From the IMG/VR virus record IMGVR_UViG_3300044858_000724, positions 1 to 40,181 of that record: a stretch of 40,181 nt of DNA; one strand, written 5' to 3'. The position numbers and the translations under genes were made by a program. Positions 22,315 through 30,426 of this stretch are shown in pieces. Each line of letters starts with the position of its first letter. Position 1 is the stretch's first letter. The notes under the pieces were generated by a model that ran no database searches, was not told the DNA's origin, and was given only the letters and a program-made list of their open reading frames with translations. Origin of the DNA: a virus.

Positions 22315-22709
22315 TGGCATACACTAAACCTGAAGCGCGTGAGCGTATCAAGAATAGAATAATGGCTGGCTCTAAAGGTGGTAAACCTGGTCAATGGTCT
22401 GCCCGTAAAGCACAGTTACTTTCACAGGCTTATGAAAAAGCAGGTGGAGGTTACTCTGGTGCTAAGACAGAAAAGCAAAAGTCTTTATCTAAATGGACCA
22501 AAGAAAAATGGGGAACCAAATCAGGCAAACCTAGCACTCAAGGTTCTAAGGCTACTGGTGAAAGATACTTACCAGAAAAAGCCCGCAAGTCTTTAACTGC
22601 TGCAGAGTATGCAGCAACAACTAAAGCAAAACGTGAAGGAACTAAGGCTGGCAAACAGTTTGTTAAACAGCCTAAAGCAATTGCAAAGAAGACTGCAAGA
22701 AGTAGATAA
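22314..22709 (+). CDS. DUF5872-like basic protein (131 aa)
   Basis: The start MAYTKPEARERIKNRIMAG is set by TAATG coupling. An ATG six bases earlier would be out of the coupled pattern. The blocks IMAGSKGGKPGQWSARKAQL, SLSKWTKEKWGTKSGK, TGERYLPEKARKSLTAAEYAATT and KQFVKQPKAIAKKTA match the DUF5872-type family found in phages and large DNA viruses. It is usually a virion-associated basic protein. The function is unknown. Confidence 0.8.
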   Translation: MAYTKPEARERIKNRIMAGSKGGKPGQWSARKAQLLSQAYEKAGGGYSGAKTEKQKSLSKWTKEKWGTKSGKPSTQGSKATGERYLPEKARKSLTAAEYAATTKAKREGTKAGKQFVKQPKAIAKKTARSR

Positions 22710-22723
22710 CTAAGGTGGGGACA

Positions 22724-23455
22724 ATGCAAGAAACAGTAGCAATCGCCTGGTGCGATAATGGTATGGTAGATGGCAAGTTTATGCAAGGTTTTACAGATGT
22801 TTTACTTAAGTCTGGAATAAACTTTGTTACTACTCTACGTAGTCAGGGCAATCAAATTGCTCGTCAACGCGAGAAGGTAATAACCTATTGGTATGAGAAG
22901 AACACATCCGATTGGTTACTATGGGTAGACTCAGATGTAGTTATCAGTCCTGAAACATTTAAGTTGTTGTGGGATAACAAAGATGCTAAAAAACGTCCGA
23001 TAGTAAGTGGCGTATACTTTACTACAGATAACCCAGAAGAACCTTTGATGGTTCCTATGCCTACAGTATATGAGTTTGCTGCAGATGAGAACACGGTAGG
23101 GATTAAACGTATACACCCACTACCTGAGAATAAGTTTATAAAGGTAGGCGCTGCAGGTATGGGCTTTGTCCTAATGCACCGCTCAGTAGTAGATAGAATT
23201 ATGGAAGCAGTTCCTAACGCTCCCTTCTTTACAGAAGTTGGCGTAGGCAATTCATTTATGGGAGAAGACATTTACTTCTTTGCCCTATGTGATAAGGCTG
23301 AGATTCCAGTATGGTGCCACACAGGGGCAACAGTGCCACACATGAAGAAGTTTTCTTTTGACGAACATTATTACAAGGCATTCTTTGGTGCAGCAGAGAA
23401 GCCAGTAGAAAAAGCATCAGGTCTTATATTACCAAAACATCATAGAAAGAAGTAA
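22724..23455 (+). CDS. GT-A-fold glycosyltransferase
   Basis: 243 residues from MQETVAIAWCDNG, chosen because AAGGTGGGG is at SD distance. The longer frame would use GTG within it. WVDSDVV (D69, D71) is the DxD nucleotide-sugar/metal motif, KVGAAGMGFVLMHRSV and GEDIYFFALC (candidate catalytic acid) complete the pattern, and C-terminal VPHMKK follows. It would transfer a sugar to a protein or glycan. Location among virion genes suggests glycosylation of tail or capsid proteins rather than DNA. Confidence 0.8.
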   Translation: MQETVAIAWCDNGMVDGKFMQGFTDVLLKSGINFVTTLRSQGNQIARQREKVITYWYEKNTSDWLLWVDSDVVISPETFKLLWDNKDAKKRPIVSGVYFTTDNPEEPLMVPMPTVYEFAADENTVGIKRIHPLPENKFIKVGAAGMGFVLMHRSVVDRIMEAVPNAPFFTEVGVGNSFMGEDIYFFALCDKAEIPVWCHTGATVPHMKKFSFDEHYYKAFFGAAEKPVEKASGLILPKHHRKK

Positions 23456-23458
23456 CAG

Positions 23459-23734
23459 ATGGCAGTTGGCAATGCAGGCAGTCCAATCAATGCAGAACTA
23501 AATCGTTTAGCAAACGGTGGGACTTATCCTGCCCGTACCGCATTCTTGGCTGAACAAGGTGCTGCTAACAAATGGGCTGGTACTACCGGCAAAGCATTGC
23601 TTGCTGCTCTTAACTATAAGGTTAGTTCAAGTCGTGGACCTGGTTCATATAAAGGACTCAATGCAGTATGTAATGAACTTGCTTCAACCACTGGTAAATC
23701 TGCAGTAGATGCATTAAGGAGCATATCTTCGTGA
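23459..23734 (+). CDS. Small Ala/Gly-rich structural-region protein (91 aa)
   Basis: MAVGNAGSPINAELNRLANGGTYPART... helical and neutral. It resembles small connector-region proteins of actinophages that precede the head-tail adaptor. Its TGA overlaps the GTG start of the next gene. No motif fixes the function. Confidence 0.7.
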   Translation: MAVGNAGSPINAELNRLANGGTYPARTAFLAEQGAANKWAGTTGKALLAALNYKVSSSRGPGSYKGLNAVCNELASTTGKSAVDALRSISS

Positions 23735-24696
23735 CAACTTTTGCTGACATGATTAATGAAGTGTCAATGAACCTATCAGGTTATACACTTCAACAAGACC
23801 GTGCTACCTATCTTAAGACTGCTATTACTACCACTACCTCTACAAGTGCATCACCTTTAATTATGTCTTTAGGTTCTACTGAGAATGTAGGTAAAGGTAT
23901 AGTAGAGGTTGATGAAGAGTTATTGTGGGTAGACTCATATGACCGCATTGGTGGTACTGCTACCATTGCACCATATGGTCGTGGCTATCTAGGTACTACT
24001 GCAGCAACACACACTGCTGATACTAAAGTAACTATTGCTCCAACCTTTCCACGCTTTGCAATCAAACGAGCAATCAACGATACAATCTCTGCAATTGGTT
24101 CTTCTATCTTTGCAGCAAGCACAACTACCATTACATCTAACGCTGCTGTTGCAGCCTTTAGATTACCATCCGGTACTGCTACCACATTAAACATTCGCAA
24201 CATTCTATCTGTTGCTTATCAATCTATTGGTGCTAGTAAGGAATGGGTTCCTATTAAAGTTTGGCGTTTTGATGGTAATGCCAATACTACTGCTTTTACT
24301 AGCGGTCAAACTATTTCTGTCTATGACAATATTCCATCAGGTCGTACAATTCAAATTGTTTATGCTAAAGACCCAACTCCTTTTACAAATACTATTAATG
24401 CAACTTACACTACTCTTGCAGCAATCAATAACCAAGTATTTACAGATATAACAGGATTGCCAGAATCTTGCAGAGATTTGATTATCCTAGGGGCTACGTA
24501 TCGTTTGCTGTCTAATCTTGACCCAGCACGTGCTTCTATGATTAGCCCGCAAGCAGATGAAACAGATGCCAAACGTCCATACGGTTCTTCACAATCAATC
24601 ACTAAACAGATATACGCTCTATACAATCAACGTCTAACTGAAGAAGTAAGAAGTCAGCAAGACAAATATCCTATTAGAATTCACTACTCCATATGA
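23731..24696 (+). CDS. Putative head-tail connector / tail protein (321 aa)
   Basis: The GTG start overlaps the upstream stop (GTGA). MTTFADMINEVSMNLSGYT, VEVDEELLWVDSYDRIGG-YGRGYLGT, then a helical FPRFAIKRAINDTISAIGSSIF and C-terminal helices. The 'ELLWVDSYD...GRGYLGT' block is a beta domain that recurs in tail-interface proteins, and a similar pattern (EEIVDVNTY...VRARDGST) begins the following tail-fibre gene. It is inferred to join portal/head to tail or fibre. Confidence 0.68.
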   Translation: MTTFADMINEVSMNLSGYTLQQDRATYLKTAITTTTSTSASPLIMSLGSTENVGKGIVEVDEELLWVDSYDRIGGTATIAPYGRGYLGTTAATHTADTKVTIAPTFPRFAIKRAINDTISAIGSSIFAASTTTITSNAAVAAFRLPSGTATTLNIRNILSVAYQSIGASKEWVPIKVWRFDGNANTTAFTSGQTISVYDNIPSGRTIQIVYAKDPTPFTNTINATYTTLAAINNQVFTDITGLPESCRDLIILGATYRLLSNLDPARASMISPQADETDAKRPYGSSQSITKQIYALYNQRLTEEVRSQQDKYPIRIHYSI

Positions 24697-24707
24697 TAGG
24701 CAAATAA

Positions 24708-26903
24708 ATGACAACTAGAAAATATTCCTCCCGTGCTCAACAGACCACACTAGCAAGCAGCATCACCTCTAGTGATGTATCTATGACTGTTGTGTCTGGT
24801 TCTAACCTTATGGGTGGTAAAACACCGGCGGCTACTGAAACCTACACTGTTGTCATTGACCCTGATACAGCCAACGAAGAAATTGTAGATGTTAATACTT
24901 ATACATCAGGTAACACTCTTACTATTGTTAGAGCCAGAGATGGCTCAACTGGCGTAGCCCACTCTGCTGGTGCAGTAGTTCGACATATGGTTATTGGTCG
25001 TGACTTACAAGAAGCCAATGACCACATTGAAGGAACACTTGCACAACACGCAGCAACAACATCTGCAGAACTTCGTGGAGTTATATCAGATGAAACAGGA
25101 ACTGGCTCTTTAGTATTTGCTACTAGCCCAACCTTAGTAACACCTATTCTTGGAACTCCTACATCTGGAACATTAACTAATACAACTGGATTACCTATTT
25201 CTACTGGTGTATCTGGTTTAGGTACAGGCGTAGCCACATTCCTTGCTACTCCATCTAGTGCTAACCTTGCTGCTGCTCTTACAGATGAAACTGGTTCAGG
25301 TGCTGTCGTACTTGGCACTAGCCCAACTATTGCATCTCCTACCATCACTGGCACTGGTGCTATCGCTGGTACATTTACTGGTAACATTACTGGTAACGTA
25401 ACTGGCAATGTGACTGGTAACGTGACTGGAACATCTGGTTCTACCACTGGCAATGCTGCTACAGCAACTGCTCTTGCAACTGCTCGTACATTCCAATTAA
25501 CTGGAGATGTAGAAGCAAGCGGAGTAACCTTTGATGGTACTGGCAACGTAAGCCTTACAACTGTTATTGGTACTGGCGCTATTGTAAATGCTGATGTTAA
25601 TGCCTCTGCAGCAATTGATAAGACTAAAATTTCTGGAACTGCTGTTACTCTTGCCGATACTGGAACAGTAACTAGCACAATGATTGCTAACGATACAATT
25701 GTAAATGCTGACATAAATACTGCTGCTGGTATTGCTTATAGTAAACTATCTCTTAACTCTTCTATTACTTCTGCTGATATTGTTAATGGAACTATCGTTG
25801 CTGGCGATATTGCAGATGGAACTATCACCGCAGCCAAGTTAACTGCTGACCCGTTTGCACGGGCTAATCATACTGGCACACAACTTGCTGCAACTGTATC
25901 TGACTTTGATACACAAGTACGCACTAGCAGACTAGACCAGATGGCTGCGCCTACTGCCTCTGTTGCTCTTAACGCTCAGAAGATTACAGGATTAGGCACA
26001 CCTACTGCTAACACTACAGATGCTGCAACAACTGCTTATGTAGATACTGCTGTAGCAAACCTTGTTAACTCCGCACCCGGAACACTAGATACTTTAGGTG
26101 AGATTGCAACTGCAATCCAAGCCGGTGGTACAGTCTTTGATGCTATGGTACTAAAGGCTGGTAGCACTATGACTGGTGCTCTTACCCTCTCTGGTGCCCC
26201 TACAGTAGACCTACACGCTGCTACTAAACTCTATGTAGATGGTGTGGCTGGTTCTGCCACTGCTGCTGCAGCCTCTGCTGCGGCTGCTGCTGCTTCTTAT
26301 GATTCTTTTGATGATAGATACTTAGGTGCTAAGTCCTCAAACCCAACTTTGGATAATGATGGTAATGCTTTAATTACTGGTGCTATCTACTTTAATACAG
26401 CATCTAACGTAATGCTTGCTTGGTCAGGTTCTGCGTGGACTTCTATATCTTCATCTGCAGAAATATATCGCTATCGCTTTACAGCAGCAGGTGGAGAAAC
26501 ATCTGTATCTGGTGCTGATGATTCCAGCCAAACACTTGCATATCTTGCTGGCAAAGAACAAGTATACCTTAACGGTGTCTTGCTTGTTAGAGGACAAGAT
26601 TACACAGCAACTAACGGCACAAGCATTACTGCATTAGCAGCCTTGGCTGCCTCTGATGTATTAGAAATTATTACCTTTACCTCATTTAGTGTTATTACCG
26701 ATATTCCTCAATCTATTGTAGATGCTAAGGGTGACTTAATTGTAGGTACTGCTGCTGACACAGTAGGTAGACTTGCAGTAGGAACTAACGGCTATTACCT
26801 TCAAGCAGATTCCACAGCAGGCACAGGGCTTGCTTGGGCAGCAGTAACAGTACCACCAGCAGATGATGACCAACCAATTCTAGCCTCTCAGATATTCGGA
26901 TAA
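24708..26903 (+). CDS. Tail fibre / receptor-binding structural protein (731 aa)
   Basis: An N-terminal beta attachment domain (1-110; YTVVIDPDTANEEIVDVNTY...RARDGST) is followed by long stretches of short Thr/Gly/Ala-rich repeats (GTLTNTTGLP, TGNVTGNVTG, DIVNGTIVAGDIADGTI) typical of trimeric beta-helical fibres. AATKLYVDGVAGSATAAAASAAAAAASYDSFDDRYLG (about 500-540) is the linker seen in phage fibres. The C-terminal region includes IVDAKGDLIVGTAADTVGRLAVGTNG, a module repeated in the 98-residue protein at 28497. It is the likely host-recognition fibre. Confidence 0.8.
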   Translation: MTTRKYSSRAQQTTLASSITSSDVSMTVVSGSNLMGGKTPAATETYTVVIDPDTANEEIVDVNTYTSGNTLTIVRARDGSTGVAHSAGAVVRHMVIGRDLQEANDHIEGTLAQHAATTSAELRGVISDETGTGSLVFATSPTLVTPILGTPTSGTLTNTTGLPISTGVSGLGTGVATFLATPSSANLAAALTDETGSGAVVLGTSPTIASPTITGTGAIAGTFTGNITGNVTGNVTGNVTGTSGSTTGNAATATALATARTFQLTGDVEASGVTFDGTGNVSLTTVIGTGAIVNADVNASAAIDKTKISGTAVTLADTGTVTSTMIANDTIVNADINTAAGIAYSKLSLNSSITSADIVNGTIVAGDIADGTITAAKLTADPFARANHTGTQLAATVSDFDTQVRTSRLDQMAAPTASVALNAQKITGLGTPTANTTDAATTAYVDTAVANLVNSAPGTLDTLGEIATAIQAGGTVFDAMVLKAGSTMTGALTLSGAPTVDLHAATKLYVDGVAGSATAAAASAAAAAASYDSFDDRYLGAKSSNPTLDNDGNALITGAIYFNTASNVMLAWSGSAWTSISSSAEIYRYRFTAAGGETSVSGADDSSQTLAYLAGKEQVYLNGVLLVRGQDYTATNGTSITALAALAASDVLEIITFTSFSVITDIPQSIVDAKGDLIVGTAADTVGRLAVGTNGYYLQADSTAGTGLAWAAVTVPPADDDQPILASQIFG

Positions 26904-26913
26904 GGAAAATATA

Positions 26914-27267
26914 ATGGCTACTTTCTCTAAACAACTCCTTAGCGGTTCAACAAATGGCAAGGCTATTAAAGTCGCTGCTACTGCTACAGCAGGAACCACT
27001 ATTCATACAGCAGTAAGCGGTACTGCATCTTTTGATGAGGTGTGGCTATACGCACATAACTCATCTGCTGCAACAGTTAAACTTACCCTTGAATGGGGAG
27101 AGGCAACTGCACCTGATGGCAACATTGAAATTAACATTGGTGCCGAAGGCACTGGACTTGTGCTTGTTGCACCGGGATTATTATTACAAAACTCATTAGT
27201 AATTAAAGCATTTGCTGGAACTGCTAACGTCGTAACCTTGACAGGTTATGTAAACAGGATTGCATAA
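26914..27267 (+). CDS. Small tail-associated beta protein (117 aa)
   Basis: MATFSKQLLSGSTNGKAIKVAATATAGTTIHTAVSG...YVNRIA: a compact beta-sandwich-type protein common next to phage fibres. SD AAGGA. Its pattern (SS-ATVKLTLEWGEAT...LVLVAPGLLLQNSLVIKAFAG) parallels the 112-residue protein at 28794. It is probably a tail or fibre accessory that forms part of an adhesin complex. Confidence 0.72.
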   Translation: MATFSKQLLSGSTNGKAIKVAATATAGTTIHTAVSGTASFDEVWLYAHNSSAATVKLTLEWGEATAPDGNIEINIGAEGTGLVLVAPGLLLQNSLVIKAFAGTANVVTLTGYVNRIA

Positions 27268-28157
27268 TGAGTAGATACGCACTACGAACTAGACTAACTG
27301 GTGAATCACAAGCCAATTCTATTAACAAATGGTTTGGTAATGGCTTTGTTGATGTAAGCAAAGTTGAATACTTGGTTGTGGCTGGCGGTGGCGGTGGTAG
27401 CGCAGCGAATAGTTACGGAGCCGGTGGCGGTGGCGGTGGATATAGAACTTCTAGCCTTGTTATTGCATTAAGTACAAATTATACTGTTACGGTTGGCGCT
27501 GGTGGAGCGGCTACAGTAAAAGGCTCTAATAGTGTATTTTCAACAATTACTTCAACTGGTGGTGGTACAAACATTGGTGGTGGAATTGAGGCTGGGTCAG
27601 CCGGTGGTTCAGGTGGCGGTGGATGCCGCGCAGCCGGTGGTGCTGGAAACCAAGGCGGATTTAATCCCGTTGAAGGATTTGCAGGTGGAGCGGGTGTTGA
27701 TTCAGGACCAAATTATACAAGTGGCGGTGGTGGTGGTTCTGGCGGCGTAGGTAAAGATGCTCCTAGTGCTTCAGAAAGTGGAGCCGGTGGACCGGGCGCA
27801 ATAAATTCAATTACGGGCGTAAGTGTAAACTATGCTGGTGGTGGTGGTGGTGGCACTTTTCAAGGTGGAACAGCAGGAGCCGGTGGAGCCGGTGGTGGTG
27901 GTGCTGGTGGAACGGCTGGTGTTAATGCTAAAGGTGCTAATGGTGCTGTAAATACTGGTGGTGGTGGCGGGGGAGCAAGTTATCAATCTGCTGGCGCGGC
28001 TGGTGGAACGGGTGGTTCTGGCGTGGTCATTTTAAAATATCCAACATCATTAGGCACAATTACAATTGGTGCAGGATTAACTGGTTCAACTGCAACAAGT
28101 GGCATTTATAAGATAACAACAATTACTGCTGGCACAGGAAATGTGAGTTGGGCATAA
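27267..28157 (+). CDS. Glycine-rich tail adhesin (296 aa)
   Basis: Start coupled to the preceding stop (TAATG). VEYLVVAGGGGG, SYGAGGGGGGY and more than ten further Gly runs up to GGGGGASYQ, then GGSGVVILKYPTS: the layout of phage fibre-tip adhesins whose polyglycine helices pack into a sandwich and display variable loops. The loops between Gly runs (for example RAAGGAGNQGGFNP, GPNYTSG) would contact receptor. It would be a variable receptor-binding tip. Confidence 0.8.
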   Translation: MSRYALRTRLTGESQANSINKWFGNGFVDVSKVEYLVVAGGGGGSAANSYGAGGGGGGYRTSSLVIALSTNYTVTVGAGGAATVKGSNSVFSTITSTGGGTNIGGGIEAGSAGGSGGGGCRAAGGAGNQGGFNPVEGFAGGAGVDSGPNYTSGGGGGSGGVGKDAPSASESGAGGPGAINSITGVSVNYAGGGGGGTFQGGTAGAGGAGGGGAGGTAGVNAKGANGAVNTGGGGGGASYQSAGAAGGTGGSGVVILKYPTSLGTITIGAGLTGSTATSGIYKITTITAGTGNVSWA

Positions 28158-28504
28158 TGGCATATTACGCATTTTTAGATTCTAATAATATTGTTACAGA
28201 AGTAATTAGTGGTATAGATGAAACCGAACTTATCGAAGGTTTAGATACAGAAACTTGGTACGGTAACTTTAGGGGTCAAGTCTGTAAGCGCACAAGTTAC
28301 AACGGCAATATACGCAAACAGTATTGCGGAATAGGTTACTCATACAATGCTGAAGCAGATGTCTTTGTAGCACCACAACCTTTTGCATCTTGGTCACTAG
28401 ACAGTAACTTTGATTGGCAACCTCCAGTTGCTAGACCAACAGATGATAAGTTCTACACTTGGTCAGAGGATGACCTTAATTGGAAAGAGGTAGTCAATGA
28501 CTAG
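28157..28504 (+). CDS. Tail accessory protein, cyanophage-like (115 aa)
   Basis: Start at the ATG overlapping the upstream TAA. A TTG nine bases earlier is less likely. MAYYAFLDSNNIVTEVISGIDE, then KQYCGIGYSYNAEADVFVAPQPFASWSLDSNFDWQPPVARP and YTWSEDDLNW, match a widespread small protein encoded beside fibres in aquatic phages. Its role in the tail is not established. It may be a chaperone or fibre cap. Confidence 0.75.
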   Translation: MAYYAFLDSNNIVTEVISGIDETELIEGLDTETWYGNFRGQVCKRTSYNGNIRKQYCGIGYSYNAEADVFVAPQPFASWSLDSNFDWQPPVARPTDDKFYTWSEDDLNWKEVVND

Positions 28505-28793
28505 AGCCAGAACTAACGCAGACAATGCACTTGCTGACATACTAGGTGTAACAGCCAGTACAGGATTAACAGGTGGTGGTACCTCCGGTACCGTTACAGT
28601 CACTAACTCAATGGCAACAACCATTGACGCTAAAGGTGATTTGATTGGCGGAACTGGTGCAGATACCTTTGCTCGTTTAGCCGTTGGCACTAACGGACAA
28701 TATTTAAAAGCAGATTCAACTCAAACAACTGGACTTGTTTGGGCTGCCGCACAAGGCGAGTCCTTCAGTCCACTATTACTAATGGGAGCATAA
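28497..28793 (+). CDS. Fibre-module protein (98 aa)
   Basis: Overlaps the previous gene by 8 bases. TGLTGGGTSGTVTVTN and TTIDAKGDLIGGTGADTFARLAVGTNGQYLKAD are the same module as the end of the 731-residue fibre. It is short and probably a separate fibre segment or exchange cassette. It is full-length with respect to the module and ends in a hydrophobic FSPLLLMGA. Confidence 0.72.
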   Translation: MTRARTNADNALADILGVTASTGLTGGGTSGTVTVTNSMATTIDAKGDLIGGTGADTFARLAVGTNGQYLKADSTQTTGLVWAAAQGESFSPLLLMGA

Positions 28794-29132
28794 ATGCCAA
28801 CAGCATATAAAGTACTAGGTCGTAAGGCTTCTGCAGCAACGACTGCTGAAACCCTTTACGAGGTACCATCATCAACAGAAGCAGTAGTTTCTACTATTGT
28901 TATTGCAAACATCTCTGCATCAAACAGAACCTATCGGTTGGCAGTTAAACCTGCTACTGCTACTACTCTGGCAAACGAACACTATCTTGCATATGATGTA
29001 GCAGTTGCTGCTAATGATTCAGTTGCATTAACATTAGGTATTACTCTGGCTGCAGCAAATATTATTATTTGCTATGCAAGTGCTTCAAGTTCTTTAACAT
29101 TTACAGCATTTGGCACAGAAATTACTGCATAA
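28794..29132 (+). CDS. Small beta-rich tail protein (112 aa)
   Basis: MPTAYKVLGRKASAATTAETLYEVPSSTEAVVSTIVIAN...TYRLAVKPA: immediately after the module protein stop. The pattern (TEAVVSTIVIANISASNRTYRLAV, AVAANDSVALTLGITLAA) is a common small tail-fibre-associated jelly-roll-like protein. Role inferred from context. Confidence 0.72.
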   Translation: MPTAYKVLGRKASAATTAETLYEVPSSTEAVVSTIVIANISASNRTYRLAVKPATATTLANEHYLAYDVAVAANDSVALTLGITLAAANIIICYASASSSLTFTAFGTEITA

Positions 29133-29134
29133 TT

Positions 29135-30103
29135 ATGGCACTGCGCAGATTTAGTACTGCCTCAATTAAAACAAGTGCCAGACTTGGTTCATTTAAATGT
29201 CGTAGTTTAACCACTGCACTTACGTGGAACGCAGTTACATTACCCAATGTTTCTGGACAATTTGCAGCCTTTGGTAATGGTATATATGTTATTGCTCCCT
29301 ACTACGGGAATACGGGCTATAGCACCAGTCCAGATGGAGTTACTTGGACTTCACGTACAGCACCATTTAGTACGGCAAATGGTTTTGGGTGGGCTGGTAG
29401 TTATTTTGTTGGCATTCTATATGGTGGTGGTACTTTTTATAAATCGTCAGATGGTATTACTTGGACTTCAGGAACCATAAGTGGTAATAGTGGTGCAGGA
29501 AGATGGAACGGCGAGATAGCGTATGATGCCACTTTAGGTATTGCCGTACAGGTTGTTAATGATAATAGCAGTCTTAGCCCATATGGAATATTTGCTTATT
29601 CAACTAATGGTGGAGATACCTGGACTGCTGGAGCAGCATCTATTTCATATAATGGTAGAAACGTTGCGAGTGATGGTACTGGTCGTTTCTTTTCTGGTGG
29701 TGAACTTAGCAACGGAATGAAATCTAGTAACGGCACAACTTGGACGGGCGTTAGTACGCCTTATACTAATGGTTATGTATTTGGTGGTAATGGACAACTT
29801 CTAGGATTTACTATTGCATCCGCTACATCAACTTATTATCTTTCAACTAATGGTGGAACTACATGGACTACTTATTCTTTTCCTGTTTCTGCTAGTTGGT
29901 ACAGTGCAAAATATAATGCTGACTTAGGTTGGATTCTTGTTGGTGCAACAACATCAAGTTATCATTCTGCTGATGGTGTTACTTGGACTGCTGCTACAAA
30001 TTCAATATCTAATTCAGGTACTCATTATGCTTTAGTGCACGCAAATAATAAAGCAATTACAGCACCATACAATAGTACAGCAGCCGATTGGTCAAACTCT
30101 TAG
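29135..30103 (+). CDS. Asp-box beta-propeller tail protein (322 aa)
   Basis: Start MALRRFSTASIKTSARL chosen next to the upstream stop. At least six repeats of the (S/T)xDGxTW kind are visible (STSPDGVTWTS, KSSDGITWTS, STNGGDTWTA, KSSNGTTWTG, STNGGTTWTT, HSADGVTWTA), i.e. Asp-box hairpins of sialidase-like propellers. No sialidase catalytic residues are evident, so sugar binding rather than cleavage is inferred. It probably decorates the fibre tip as a second receptor-binding protein. Confidence 0.8.
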   Translation: MALRRFSTASIKTSARLGSFKCRSLTTALTWNAVTLPNVSGQFAAFGNGIYVIAPYYGNTGYSTSPDGVTWTSRTAPFSTANGFGWAGSYFVGILYGGGTFYKSSDGITWTSGTISGNSGAGRWNGEIAYDATLGIAVQVVNDNSSLSPYGIFAYSTNGGDTWTAGAASISYNGRNVASDGTGRFFSGGELSNGMKSSNGTTWTGVSTPYTNGYVFGGNGQLLGFTIASATSTYYLSTNGGTTWTTYSFPVSASWYSAKYNADLGWILVGATTSSYHSADGVTWTAATNSISNSGTHYALVHANNKAITAPYNSTAADWSNS

Positions 30104-30112
30104 GGAGAAATT

Positions 30113-30316
30113 ATGAGCATAAATTATATTGTAGACATAGATGAAAATAATGTAGTTCGTATTTATGATGGTATCAATCCAGAACCATTTATTTATCAAC
30201 CACATCAACCAAATGGTGAACAATTTACTGCTGAAACAGCAGCAACTTGGGCTGAGCAATTTATTGAAGAACATCAAAAGCCTGCACCTAGAGTAGAACT
30301 CCTACCAGCAGAATAG
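30113..30316 (+). CDS. Small acidic tail-region protein (67 aa)
   Basis: AGGGAG precedes the ATG. MSINYIVDIDENNVVRIYDGINPEPFIYQPHQPNGEQF... then an Ala/Glu-rich helix. It is the kind of small accessory protein encoded after fibres. No family is recognised. Confidence 0.68.
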   Translation: MSINYIVDIDENNVVRIYDGINPEPFIYQPHQPNGEQFTAETAATWAEQFIEEHQKPAPRVELLPAE

Positions 30317-30318
30317 TA

Positions 30319-30426
30319 ATGTCTTTACTGACAGGTAGTTGTATAGATGACTACCTCCCTTCTTGGGAGGATAGGTCTGACCCATTAGATGAGCAGATGA
30401 AACCAAAGGAGCAACGTGGCAGGTAG
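30319..30426 (+). CDS. Possible small protein (35 aa)
   Basis: MSLLTGSCIDDYLPSWEDRSDPLDEQMKP... starts two bases after the upstream stop and overlaps the next gene by 11 bases. Acidic, coding-like codon use, but no clear ribosome site of its own, and the same DNA contains hairpins (GGTAGT/ACTACC, CTCCC/GGGAG). It could be either a small gene or a structured spacer. Confidence 0.45.
   Translation: MSLLTGSCIDDYLPSWEDRSDPLDEQMKPKEQRGR

Noticed and set aside
24899-25714. 271-codon leftward open frame opposite the tail-fibre gene
   Set aside because: It is the shadow of a Thr/Gly/Ala repeat region. It consists of V/P/S runs and has no ribosome site or motif.
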